Shown here piece after piece: positions 23,001 through 34,800 of a stretch of 64,000 nt of DNA; the stretch's first letter is position 1; every line of letters begins with the position of its first letter. The DNA is from Larix kaempferi (Eukaryota > Streptophyta > Pinopsida > Pinales > Pinaceae). A program made the translations under genes and the position numbers. Where the stretch lies: positions 248,001 through 312,000 of the forward strand of contig BSBM01002118.1 of NCBI GenBank assembly GCA_027924585.1. Reading direction: 5' to 3'. The notes under the pieces were generated by a model that worked only from the letters and a program-made list of their open reading frames with translations, searched no databases and had not been told where the DNA came from.

Positions 23001-24133
23001 ATAGATTTGGATGTCACATTGGTAGACGAGCGTCCACGCCAACTTTCGTGACGTTCCGAGCCATTTTCACCCCCTTTAAGCCCAAGTGTAGCGAAAACGT
23101 ATGGCCGAGTTACGACTTTCACCAACTTCTCGGAATTGAAAATTGAGCATAGATTTGGATGTCCCATTTGTAGACATTCGCGCACAACTACTTTCGTCAC
23201 ATTACGATTTAATGTAACACCCTTTAAGCTCAAGTCTATCGAAAACGCATGGTGGCATTTCAACTTTGACCAACTTCTCGGAATTGAAATATGAGAATAG
23301 ATTTGGATGTCCCATTGGTAGACAAGTACGCACGCCAACTTTCGTGACGTTCGGAGCTATTTTCCTAACCTTTAAGCCCAAGTCTAGCGAAAATGCACGA
23401 TCGAGTTTCAACTTTGACCAACTTCTCTGAATTAAATATTGACAATAGTTTTGGATGTCCCATTGGTAGACAAGCGTCCACACCAACTTCGTGACGTTTC
23501 GAGCTATTTTCTCCCCCTTTAAGCCCAAGTCTAGCGAAAACGCACGGTCGAGTTTCGAATTTGAGCAACTTCTCGGAATTGAAAATTGAGCATAGATTTG
23601 GATGTCCCGTTGGTAGACAAATGCGCACGCCAACTTTCATGACGTTCCGAGCTATTTTCTCACGCTTTAAGCCTAAGTCTAGCGAAAATGCACGGTCGAT
23701 TTTCAACTTTGACCAACTTCTCAGAATTCAAATTTGAGAATGGATTTGGATGTCCCGTTGGTAGATAAGTGCGCACGCCAACTTTCGTGACGTTCCGAGC
23801 TATTTTTCCACCCTTTAAGCCCAAGTCTATCGAAAATGCACGACCGAGTTTCAACTTTGACCAACTTCTCGGAATTAAAATTTGACAATAGTTTTGGATG
23901 TCCCATTGGTAGACAAGCGTCCACACCAACTTTCGTGACGTTCCGAGCTATTTTCTCCCCATTTAAACCCAAGTCTAGCGAAAACGACCAACTTCTCAGA
24001 ATTGAAAATTGAGCATAGATTTGGATGTCCCGTTGGTAGACAAATGTGCACGCCAACTTTCGTGACGTTCCGAGCTATTTTCTTCCCCTTTAAGCCCAAA
24101 TCTAGTGAGAACGCACGGTCAAGTTTCGAATTT
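20012..24133 (+). repeat. 28-monomer HOR, copy 2 (4122 bp)
   Basis: Reference copy of this HOR: 28 x 148 minus a 21-bp deletion in the short monomer and minus one T (ACCAACTTCGTGACG, about 23.49 kb). It shares many private variants with copy 1, indicating recent amplification of the whole unit. Confidence 0.9.
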
Positions 24134-27100
24134 GACCAACTTCTCGGAATTAAAAATTGAGCATAGATTTGGATGTCCCGTTGGTAGACAAATGCGCACG
24201 CCAACTTTCGTCACATTACGAGCTAATTTCACACCCTTTAAGCTCAAGTCGAGCGAAAACGCACGGTCGAGTTTCGAATTTGACCAACTTCTCGGAATTG
24301 AAAATTGAGCATAGATTTGGATGTCCTATTGGTAGACAAATGCGCACACCAACTTTCGTGACGTTCCGAGCTATTTTCTCGCCCTTTAAGCCTAAGTCTA
24401 GCGAAAACACACGGTCAAGTTTCGAATTTGACCAACTTCTCGGAATTGAAATATGAGAATAGATTTGGATGTCCCGTTGGTAGACAAATGCGCACGCCAA
24501 CTTTCGTGACATTCCCAGCTATTTTCTCACCCTTTAAGCCCATGTCTAGCGAAAATGCACGGTCGATTTTCAACTTTGACCTACTTCTCGGAATATAAAT
24601 TTGAGAATAGATTTGGATGTCACATTGGTAGACGAGCGTCCACGCCAACTTTCGTGACGTTCCGAGCTATTTTCTCCCCCTTTAAGCCCAAGTGTAGCGA
24701 AAACGTACGGACGAGTTACGACTTTCACCAACTTCTCGGAATTGAAAATTGAGCATAAATTTGGATGTCCCAATTTGTAGACATTCGCGCACAACTACTT
24801 TCGTCACATTACGAGGTAATGTAACACCCTTTAAGCTCAAGTCTAGCGAAAACGCATGGTGGCATTTCCACTTTGACCAACTTCTCGGAATTGAAATAAG
24901 AGAATAGATTTGGATGTCCCGTTGGTAGACAAGTACACACGCCAACTTTCGTGACGTTCGGAGCTATTTTCCCACCCTTTAAGCCCACGTCTAGCGAAAA
25001 TGCACGATCGAGTTTCGACTTTGACCAACTTCTCTGAATTGAAATTTGACAATAGTTTTGGATGTCGCATTGGTAGACGAGCGTCCACGCCAACTTTCGT
25101 GACGTTCCGAGCTATTTTCTCACCCTTTAAGCCCAAGTCTAGCGAAAACGCACGATCGAGTTTCAACTTTGATTAACTTCTCTTAATTGAAATTCGAGAA
25201 TAGTTTTGGATGTCCCACTGGTAGACAAGCGTCCACACCAACTTTCGTGACATTCCGAGCTATTTTCTCCCCCTTTAAGCCCAAGCCTAGCGAAAACGCT
25301 ACGGTCGAGTTTCGAATTTGACCAACTTCTCGGAATTGAAAATTGAGCATAGATTTGGATGTCCCATTGGTAGACAAATGCGCACGCAAACTTTCGTGAT
25401 GTTCCGAGCTATTTTCTCACTTCTTAAGCCTAAGTCTAGCGAAAACGCACGGTCGAGTTTCGAATTTGACCAACTTCTCGGAATTAAAAATTGAGCATAG
25501 ATTTGGATGTCCCGTTGGTAGAAAAATGCGCACGCCAACTTTCGTGACGTTCCGAGCTATTTTCACACCCTTTAAGCCCAGGTCTAGCGAAAACGCACGA
25601 TCGAGTTTCAACTTTGACCAACTTCTCGGAATTGAAATTTGAGAATAGTTTTGAATGTCCCATTGGTAGACAAGCGTCCACACCAACTTTCGTGACGTTC
25701 CGAGCTATTTTCTCCCCCTTTAAACCTAAGTCTAGCGAAAACACACCGTCGATTTTCTCCCCCTTTAAACCTAAGTCTAGCGAAAACACACCGTCGAGTT
25801 TCGGATTTGACCAACTTCTCGGAATTGAAAATTGAGCATAGATTTGGATGTCCCGTTGGTAGACAAATGCGCACGCCAACTTTCGTGACGTTCCGAGCTA
25901 TTTTCTCACCCTTTAAGCCTAAGTCTAGCGAAAATGCACGGTCGATTTTCAACTTTGACCAACTTCTTGGAATTTAAATTTACGAATAGATTTCGATGTC
26001 ACATTGGTAGACGAACGTCCACGCCAACTTTCGTGGCGTTCCGAGCTATTTTCTCACCCTTTAAGCCTAAGTCTAGCGATAAGGCACGGTCGATTTTTAA
26101 CTTTGACTAGCTTCTCGGAATTTAAATTTGAGAATGGATTTGGATGTCACATTGGTAGACGAGCGTCCACACCAACTTTCGTGACGTTCCGAGCTATTTT
26201 CACACCCTTTAAGCCCAAGTCTAGCGAAAACGCACGATCGAGTTTCAACTTTGACCAACTTCTCGGAATTGAAATTTGAGAATAGTTTTTGATGTCCCAT
26301 TGGTAGACAAGCGTCCACACCAACTTTCATGACGTTCCGAGCTGTTTTCTCCCCCTTTAAGCCCAAGTCTAGCGAAAACGCACGGTCGAGTTTCGAATTT
26401 GACCAACTTCTCGGAATTAAAAATTGAGCATAGATTTGGATGTCCCGTTGGTAGACAAATGCGCACGCCAACTTTCGTGACATTCCGAGCTATTTTCTCC
26501 CCCTTTAAGCCCAAGTCTAGCGAAAACGCACGATCGAGTTTCAAGTTTGACCAACTTCTCGGAATTGAAATTTGAGAATAGTTTTGCATGTCCCATTGGT
26601 AGACAAGCGTCCACACCAACTTTCGTGACGTTCCGATCTATTTTCACACCCTTTAAGCCCAAGTCTAGCGAAAACGCTCGATCGAGTTTCAACTTTGACC
26701 AACTTCTCGGAATTGAAATTTGAGAATAGTTTTGGATGTCCCATTGGTAGACAAGCGTCCACACCAACTTTCGTGACGTTCCGAGCTATTTTATCCCCCT
26801 TTAAGGCCAAGTCTAGCGAAAACGCACGGTCGAGTTTCAAATTCGACCAACTTCTCAGAATTGAAAATTGAGCATAGATTTGGATGTCTCGTTGGTAGAC
26901 AAATGCGCACGCCAACTTTCCTGACGTTCCGAGCTGTTTTCTCACCCTTTAAGCCTAAGTCTAGCGAAAACGCAAGGTCGAGTTTCGAATTTGACCAACT
27001 TCTCGGAATTGAAAATTGAGCATAGATTTGGATGTCCCGTTGGTAGACAAATGCGCACGCCAACTTTCGTGACATTCCGAGCTATTTTCTCACCCTTTAA

Positions 27101-28303
27101 GCCCATGTCTAGCGAAAATGCACGGTTGGTTTTCAACTTTGACCAACTTCTCGGAATATAAATTTGAGAAGAGATTTGGATGTCACATTGGTAGACGAGC
27201 GTCCACGCCAACTTTCGTGACGTTCCGAGCCATTTTCTCCCCCTTTAAGCCCAAGTGTAGCGAAAACGTATGGTCGAGTTACGACTTTCACCAACTTCTC
27301 GGAATTGAAAATTGAGCATAGATTTGGATGTCCCATTTGTAGACATTCGCGCACAACTACTTTCGTCACATTACGAGCTAATGTAACACCCTTTAAGCTC
27401 AAGTCTAGCGAAAACGCATGGTGGCATTTCAACTTTGACCAACTTCTCGGAATTGAAATATGAGAATAGATTTGGATGTCCCATTGGTAGACAAGTACGC
27501 ACGCCAACTTTCGTGACGTTCGGAGCTATTTTCCTACCCTTTAAGCCCAAGTCTAGCAAAAATGCACGATCGAGTTTCAACTTTGACCAACTTCTCTGAA
27601 TTAAAATTTGACAATAGTTTTGGATGTCCCATTGGTAGACAAGAGTCCACACCAACTTCGTGACGTTTCGAGCTATTTTCTCCCCCTTTAAGCCCAAGTC
27701 TAGCGAGAACGCACGGTCGAGTTTCGAATTTGAGCAACTTCTCGGAATTGAAAATTGAGCATAGATTTGGATGTCCCGTTGGTAGACAAATGCGCACGCC
27801 AACTTTCATGACGTTCCGAGCTATTTTCTCACGCTTTAAGCCTAAGTCTAGCGAAAATGCACGGTCGATTTTCAACTTTGACCAACTTCTCAGAATTCAA
27901 ATTTGAGAATGGATTTGGATGTCCCGTTGGTAGATAAGTGCGCACGCCAACTTTCGTGACGTTCCGAGCTATTTTTCCACCCTTTAAGCCCAAGTCTATC
28001 GAAAATGCACGACCGAGTTTCAACTTTGACCAACTTCTCTGAATTAAAATTTGACAATAGTTTTGGATGTCCCATTGGTAGACAAGCGTCCACACCAACT
28101 TTCGTGACGTTCCGAGCTATTTTCTCCCCATTTAAGCCCAAGTCTAGCGAAAACGACCAACTTCTCAGAATTGAAAATTGAGCATAGATTTGGATGTCCC
28201 GTTGGTAGACAAATGTGCACGCCAACTTTCGTGACGTTCCGAGCTATTTTCTTCCCCTTTAAGCCCAAATCTAGTGAGAACGCAACGGTCAAGTTTCGAA
28301 TTT
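24134..28303 (+). repeat. 28-monomer HOR, copy 3 (4170 bp)
   Basis: As copies 1 and 2, but with a 45-bp tandem duplication (25708-25797) and three single-base insertions (about 24772, 25300 and 28284), which together account for the 48 extra bases. After its end the array switches to the GATATTTTCTCACCCTTTACGCC block instead of beginning a fourth copy. Confidence 0.88.
25708..25797 (+). repeat. 45-bp tandem duplication inside a monomer
   Basis: The unit from TTTTCTCCCCC to CACACCGTCGA is present twice in direct tandem (25708-25752 and 25753-25797). The other HOR copies have one. Confidence 0.9.
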
Positions 28304-31300
28304 GACCAACTTCTCGGAATTGAAAATTGAGCATAGATTTGGATGTCCCGTTGGTAGACAAATGCGCACACCAACTTTCATGACGTTCCGAGATATTTTC
28401 TCACCCTTTACGCCTAAGTCTAGCGAAAATGCACGGTCGATTTTCAACTTTGACCAACTTCTCGGAATTTAAATTTGAGAATGGATTTGGATGTCACATT
28501 GGTAGACGAGCGTCCACGCCAGCTTTCGTGACGTTCCGAGCTATTTTCACACCCTTTAAGCCCAAGGCTAGCGAAAATGTACGGCCGAATTTCGAATTTG
28601 ACCAACTTCTCTTAATTGAAGAATGGATTTGGATGTCACATTGGTAGACGAGCGTCCACACCAACTTTCATGACGTTCCGAGATATTTTCTCACCCTTTA
28701 CACCTAAGTCTAGCGAAAATGCACGGTCGATTTTCAACTTTGACCAACTTCTCGGAATTTAAATTTGAGAATAGTTTTGGATGTCCCATTGGTAGACAAG
28801 CATCCACACCAACTTTCGTGACGTTCCAAGCTATTTTCTCCTCTACCGAAAACGTACGGTCGAGTTTCAACTTTCACCAACTTCTCGTAATTGAAGATTG
28901 AGCATAGTTTTGGATGTCCCATTTGTAGACATTTGCGCACAACAACTTTCGTGAGATTCCGCGCTAATTTCACACCCTTTAAGCCAAGTCTAGCGAAAAC
29001 GCACGGTCGATTTTCAACTTTGACGAACTTTTCAGAATATAAATTTGAGAATAGATTTGGATGTCACATTGGTAGACAAGCGTCCACACCAATTTTCGTG
29101 ACGTTCCGAGCTATTTTCTCCACCTTTAAGCCCAAGTCAAGCGAAAACGCACGGTCGAGTTTCGAATTTGACTAACTTCTCGGAATTGAAAATTGAGCAT
29201 AGATTTGGATGTCCCGTTGGTAGATAAGTGCACACGCCAACTTTCGTGACGTTCCGAGCTATTTTCTTCCCCTTTAAGCCCAACTCTAGAGAAAACGCAC
29301 AATCGTGTTTCGGCTTTGACCTACTTCTCGGAAATGAAAATCGAGAATAGATTTGGATGTCCCATTTCTAGACATGCGTGCACAGCAACTTTTGTGACGT
29401 ACCCTTTAAGCTCAAGTCTAGCGAAAACACACGGTGGCGTTTCGGCTTTGACCAACTCCTTGGAATTGAAATTTGAGAATAGATTTGGATGTCCCATTGG
29501 TAGACAAGTGCGCACGCCAAGTTTCGTGACGTTCCCAGCTATTTTATCGCCCTTTAAGCCAAAGCCTAGCGAAAACGCGACGGTTGAGTTTCGAATTTGA
29601 CCAACTTCTCGGAATTAAAAATTGAGCATAGATTTGGATGTCCCCGTTGGTAGACAAATGCGCACGCCAACTTTCGTCCCATTACGAGCTAATTTCACAC
29701 CCTTTAAGCTCAAGTCGAGCGAAAACGCGACGGGTCGAGTTTCGAATTTGACCAACTTCTCAGAATTGAAAATTGAGCATAGATTTGGATGTCCGTTGGT
29801 AGACAAATGCACACACCAACTTCCGTGACGTTCCGAGCTATTTTCTCACCCTTTAAGTCTAAGTCTAGTGAAAACGCGACGGTCGAGTTTCGAATTTTGA
29901 CCAACTTCTCGGAATTGAAAATTGAGCATAGATTTGGATGTCCCGTTGGTAGACAAAATGCGCACGCCAAGTTTCGTAACATTCCGAGCTATTTTCTCAC
30001 CCGTTAAGCTCAAGTCTAGCGAAAATGCACGGTCGATTTTCAACTTTGACCTACTTCTCGGAATTGAAATATGAGAATAGATTTGGATGTCACATTGGTA
30101 GACGAGCGTCCACGCCAACTTTCGTGACGTTCCGAGCTATTTTCTCCCCCTTTAAGCCCAAGCGTAGCGAAAACGTACGGTCGAGTTACGACTTTCACCA
30201 ACTTCTCGAAATTGAAATATGAGAATAGATTTGGATGTCCCATTAGAAGACAAGCGTCCACACCAACTTTCATGACGTTCCGAGCTATTTTCTCCCCCTT
30301 TAAGCCCAAGTCTAGCGAAAACGCGACGGTCGAGTTTCGAATTTGACCAACTTCTCGGAATTAAAAATTGAGCATAGATTTGGATGTCCCGTTGGTAGAC
30401 GTATGCGCACACCAACTTTCGTGACGTTCCGAGCTATTTTCTCCCCCTTAAAGGACAAGTCTAGCGAAAACGCTAGTCGGTCGAGTTTCAAATTCGACCA
30501 ACTTCTCGGAATTGAAAATTGAGCATAGATTTCGATGTCCCGTTGGTAGACAAATGCGCACGCAAACTTTCCTGACATTCCGAGCTATTTTCTCACACTT
30601 TAAGCTAAGTCTAGAGAAAACGCTACGGTCGAGCTTCGAATTTGACCAACTTCTTGGAATTAAAAATTGAGCATAGATTTGGATGTCCCGTTGGTAGACA
30701 AATGCGCACACCAACTTTCGTGACGTTCCGAGCTATTTTCTCACCCTTTAAGCCTAAGTCTAGCGAAAACTCACGGTCGAGTTTCAACTTTGACCAACTT
30801 CTCAGAATATAAATTTGAGAATAGATTTGGATGTCACATTGGTAGACGAGCGTCCACGCCAACTTTCATGACGTTCCGAGCTATTTTCACACCCTTTAAG
30901 CCCAAGTCTAGCGAAAACGCACGATCGAGTTTCAACTTTGACCAACTTCTCAGAATTGAAATTTGAGAATAGTTTTGGATGTCCCATTGGTAGACAAGCG
31001 TCCACACCAACTTTCGTGACGATCCGAGCTGTTTTCTCCCCCTTTAAGCCCAAGTCTAGCGAAAACGCACAGTCGAGTTTCGAATTGGACCAACTTCTCG
31101 GAATTAAAAATTGAGGATAGATTTGGATGTCTCGTGGTAGACAAATGCGCACTCCAACTTTCGTCACATTACTAGCTAATTTCACACCCTTTAAGCTCAA
31201 GTCGAGCGAAAACGCTACGGTCGAGTTTCAAATTTGGCCAACTTCTCGGAATTGAAAATTGAGCATAGATTTGGATGTCCCGTTGGTAGACAAATGCGCA

Positions 31301-34300
31301 CACCAACTTTCGTGACGTTCCGAGCTATTTTCTCACCCTTTAAGCCTAATTCTAGCGAAAACGAATGGTCGAGTTTCGAATTTGACCAACTTCTCGGAAT
31401 TAAAAATTGAGCATAGATTTGGATGTCCCGTTGGTAGACAAATGCGCACGCCAACTTTCGTCACATTACGAGCTAATTTCACACCCTTTAAGCTCAAGTC
31501 GAGCGAAAACGCAACGGTCGAGTTTCGAATTTGACCAACTTCTCGGAATTGAAAATTGAGCATAGATTTGGATGTCCTATTGGTAGACAAATGCGCACAC
31601 CAACTTTCGTGACGTTCCGAGCTAATTTCTCGCCCTTTAAGCCTAAGTCTAGCGAAAAACACACGGTCAAGTTTCGAATTTGACCAAGTTCTCGGAATTG
31701 AAATATGAGAATAGATTTGGATGTCCCGTTGGTAGACAAATGCGCACGCCAACTTTCGTGACATTCCCAGCTATTTTCTCACCCTTTAAGCCCATGTCTA
31801 GCGAAAATGCACGGTCGATTTTTCAACTTTGACCAACTTCTCGGAATATAAATTTGAGAATAGATTTGGATTGTCACATTGGTAGACGAGCGTCCACGCC
31901 AACTTTCGTGACGTTCCGAGCTATTTTCTCCCCCTTTAAGCCCAAGTGTAGCGAAAACGTACGGTCGATTTACGACTTTCACCAACTTCTCGGAATTGAA
32001 AATTGAGCATAAATTTGGATGTCCCATTTGTAGACATTCGCGCACAAATACTTTCGTCACATACGAGCTAATGTAACACCCTTTAAGCTCAAGTCTAGCG
32101 AAAACGCGATGGTGGCATTTCCACTTTGACCAACTTCTCGGAATTGAAAATAAGAGAATAGATTTGGATGTCCCGTTGGTAGAAAAGTACACACGCCAAC
32201 TTTCGTGACGTTCGGAGCTATTTTCCCACCCTTTAAGCCCACGTCTAGCGAAAATGCACGATCGAGTTTCGACTTTGACCAACTTCTCTGAATTGAAATT
32301 TGACAATAGTTTTGGATGTCGCATTGGTAGACGAGCGTCCACGCCAACTTTCGTGACGTTCCGAGCTATTTTCTCACCTTTAAGCCCAAGTCTAGCGAAA
32401 ACGCAACGATCGAGTTTCAACTTTGATTAACTTCTCTTAATTGAAATTTGAGAATAGTTTTGGATGTCCCACTGGTAGACAAGCGTCCACACAACTTTCG
32501 TGACATTCCGAGCTATTTTCTCCCCCTTTAAGCCCAAGCCCCTAGCGAAAACGCTACGGTCGAGTTTCGAATTTGACCAACTTCTCGAATTGAAAATTGA
32601 GCATAGATTTGGATGTCCCATTGGTAGACAAATGCGCACGCAAACTTCGTGATGTTCCGAGCTATTTTCTCACTTCTTAAGCCTAAGTCTAGCGAAAACG
32701 GCACGGTCGAGTTTCGAATTTGACCAACTTCTCGGAATTAAAAATTGAGCATAGATTTGGATGTCCCGTTGGTAGACAAATGCGCACGCCAACTTTCGTG
32801 ACATTCCGAGCTATTTTCACACCCTTTAAGCCCAGGTCTAGCGAAAACGCACGATCGAGTTTCAACTTTGACCAACTTCTCGGAATTGAAATTTGAGAAT
32901 AGTTTTGAATGTCCCATTGGTAGACAAGCGTCCACACCAACTTTCGTGACGTTCCGAGCTATTTTCTCCCCCTTTAAGCCTAAGTCTAGCGAAAACACAC
33001 CGTCGAGTTTCGGATTTGACCAACTTCTCGGAATTGAAAATTGAGCATAGATTTGGATGTCCCGTTGGTAGACAAATGCGCACGCCAACTTTCGTGACGT
33101 TCCGAGCTATTTTCTCACCCTTTAAGCCTAAGTCTAGGCGAAAATGCACGGTCGATTTTCAACTTTGACCAACTTCTTGGAATTTAAATTTACGAATAGA
33201 TTTCGATGTCACATTGGTAGACGAACGTCCACGCCAACTTTCGTGGCGTTCCGAGCTATTTTCTCACCCTTTAAGCCTAAGTCTAGCGAAAACGCCACGG
33301 TCGATTTTCGAATTTGACCAACTTCTCGGAATTAAAAATTGAGCATAGATTTTGGATGTCCCGTTGGTAGACAAATGCGCACGCCAACTTTCGTGACATT
33401 CCGAGCTATTTTCTCCCCCTTTAAGCCCAAGTCTAGCGAAAACGCGAACGATCGAGTTTCAAGTTTGACCAACTTCTCGGAATTGAAATTTGAGAATAGT
33501 TTTGCATGTCCCATTGGTAGACAAGCGTCCACACCAACTTTCGTGACGTTCCGATCTATTTTCACACCCTTTAAGCCCAAGTCTAGCGAAAACGCTCGAT
33601 CGAGTTTCAACTTTGACCAACTTCTCGGAATTGAAATTTGAGAATAGTTTGGATGTCCCATTGGTAGACAAGCGTCCACACCAACTTTCGTGACGTTCCG
33701 AGCTATTTTATCCCCCTTTAAGGCCAAGTCTAGCGAAAACGCTGACGGTCGAGTTTCAAATTCGACCAACTTCTCAGAATTGAAATTGAGCATAGATTTG
33801 GATGTCTCGTTGGTAGACAAATGCGCACGCCAACTTTCCTGACGTTCCGAGCTGTTTTCTCACCCTTTAAGCCTAAGTCTAGCGAAAACGCAAGGTCGAG
33901 TTTCGAATTTGACCAACTTCTCGGAATTGAAAATTGAGCATAGATTTGGATGTCCCGTTGGTAGACAAATGCGCACGCCAACTTTCGTGACATTCCGAGC
34001 TATTTTCTCACCCTTTAAGCCCATGTCTAGCGAAAATGCAACGGTCGGTTTTCAACTTTGACCAACTTCTCGGAATATAAATTTGAGAATAGATTTGGAT
34101 GTCACATTGGTAGACGAGCGTCCACGCCAACTTTCGTGACGTTCCGAGCCATTTTCTCCGCCTTTAGCCCAAGTGTAGCGAAAACGTATGGTCGAGTTAC
34201 GACTTTCACCAACTTCTCCGAATTGAAAATTGAGCATAGATTTGGATGTCCCATTTGTAGACATTCGCGCACAACTACTTTCGTCACATTACGAGCTAAT

Positions 34301-34800
34301 GTAACACCTTTAAGCTCAAGTCTAGCGAAAACGCAATGGTGGCATTTCAACTTTGACCAACTTCTCGGAATTGAAATATGAGAATAGATTTGGATGTCCC
34401 ATTGGTAGACAAGTACGCACGCCAACTTTCGTGACGTTCGGAGCTATTTTCCTACCCTTTAAGCCCAAGTCTAGCGAAAATGCACGATCGAGTTTCAACT
34501 TTGACCAACTTCTCTGAATTAAAATTTGACAATAGTTTTGGATGTCCCATTGGTAGACAAGCGTCCACACCAACTTCGTGACGTTTCGAGCTATTTTCTC
34601 CCCCTTTAAGCCCAAGTCTAGCGAAAACGCACGTTCGAGTTTCGAATTTGAGCAACTTCTCGGAATTGAAATTGAGCATAGATTTGGATGTCCCGTTGGT
34701 AGACAAATGCGCACGCCAACTTTCATGACGTTCCGAGCTATTTTCTCACGCTTTAAGCCTAAGTCTAGCGAAAATGCGACGGTCGATTTTCAACTTTGAC
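28270..34800 (+). repeat. Indel-rich patch of the satellite array
   Basis: In this stretch nearly every monomer carries one or more 1-bp insertions or deletions, breaking the otherwise regular 148-bp step. About 19 of the insertions sit at one place, between GAAAACGC and ACGGTCG. Deletions are scattered, for example about 28983, 29792, 31132, 32375, 32584, 33650, 33783 and 34165, and 16 bp at about 29398. Monomer order still follows the HOR pattern. Either this is poorly resolved assembly or a truly unstable segment. Confidence 0.8.

Noticed and set aside
28270-34800. A distinct satellite family in the indel-rich patch
   Set aside because: After allowing for 1-bp indels the monomers and their order match the flanking HOR blocks.
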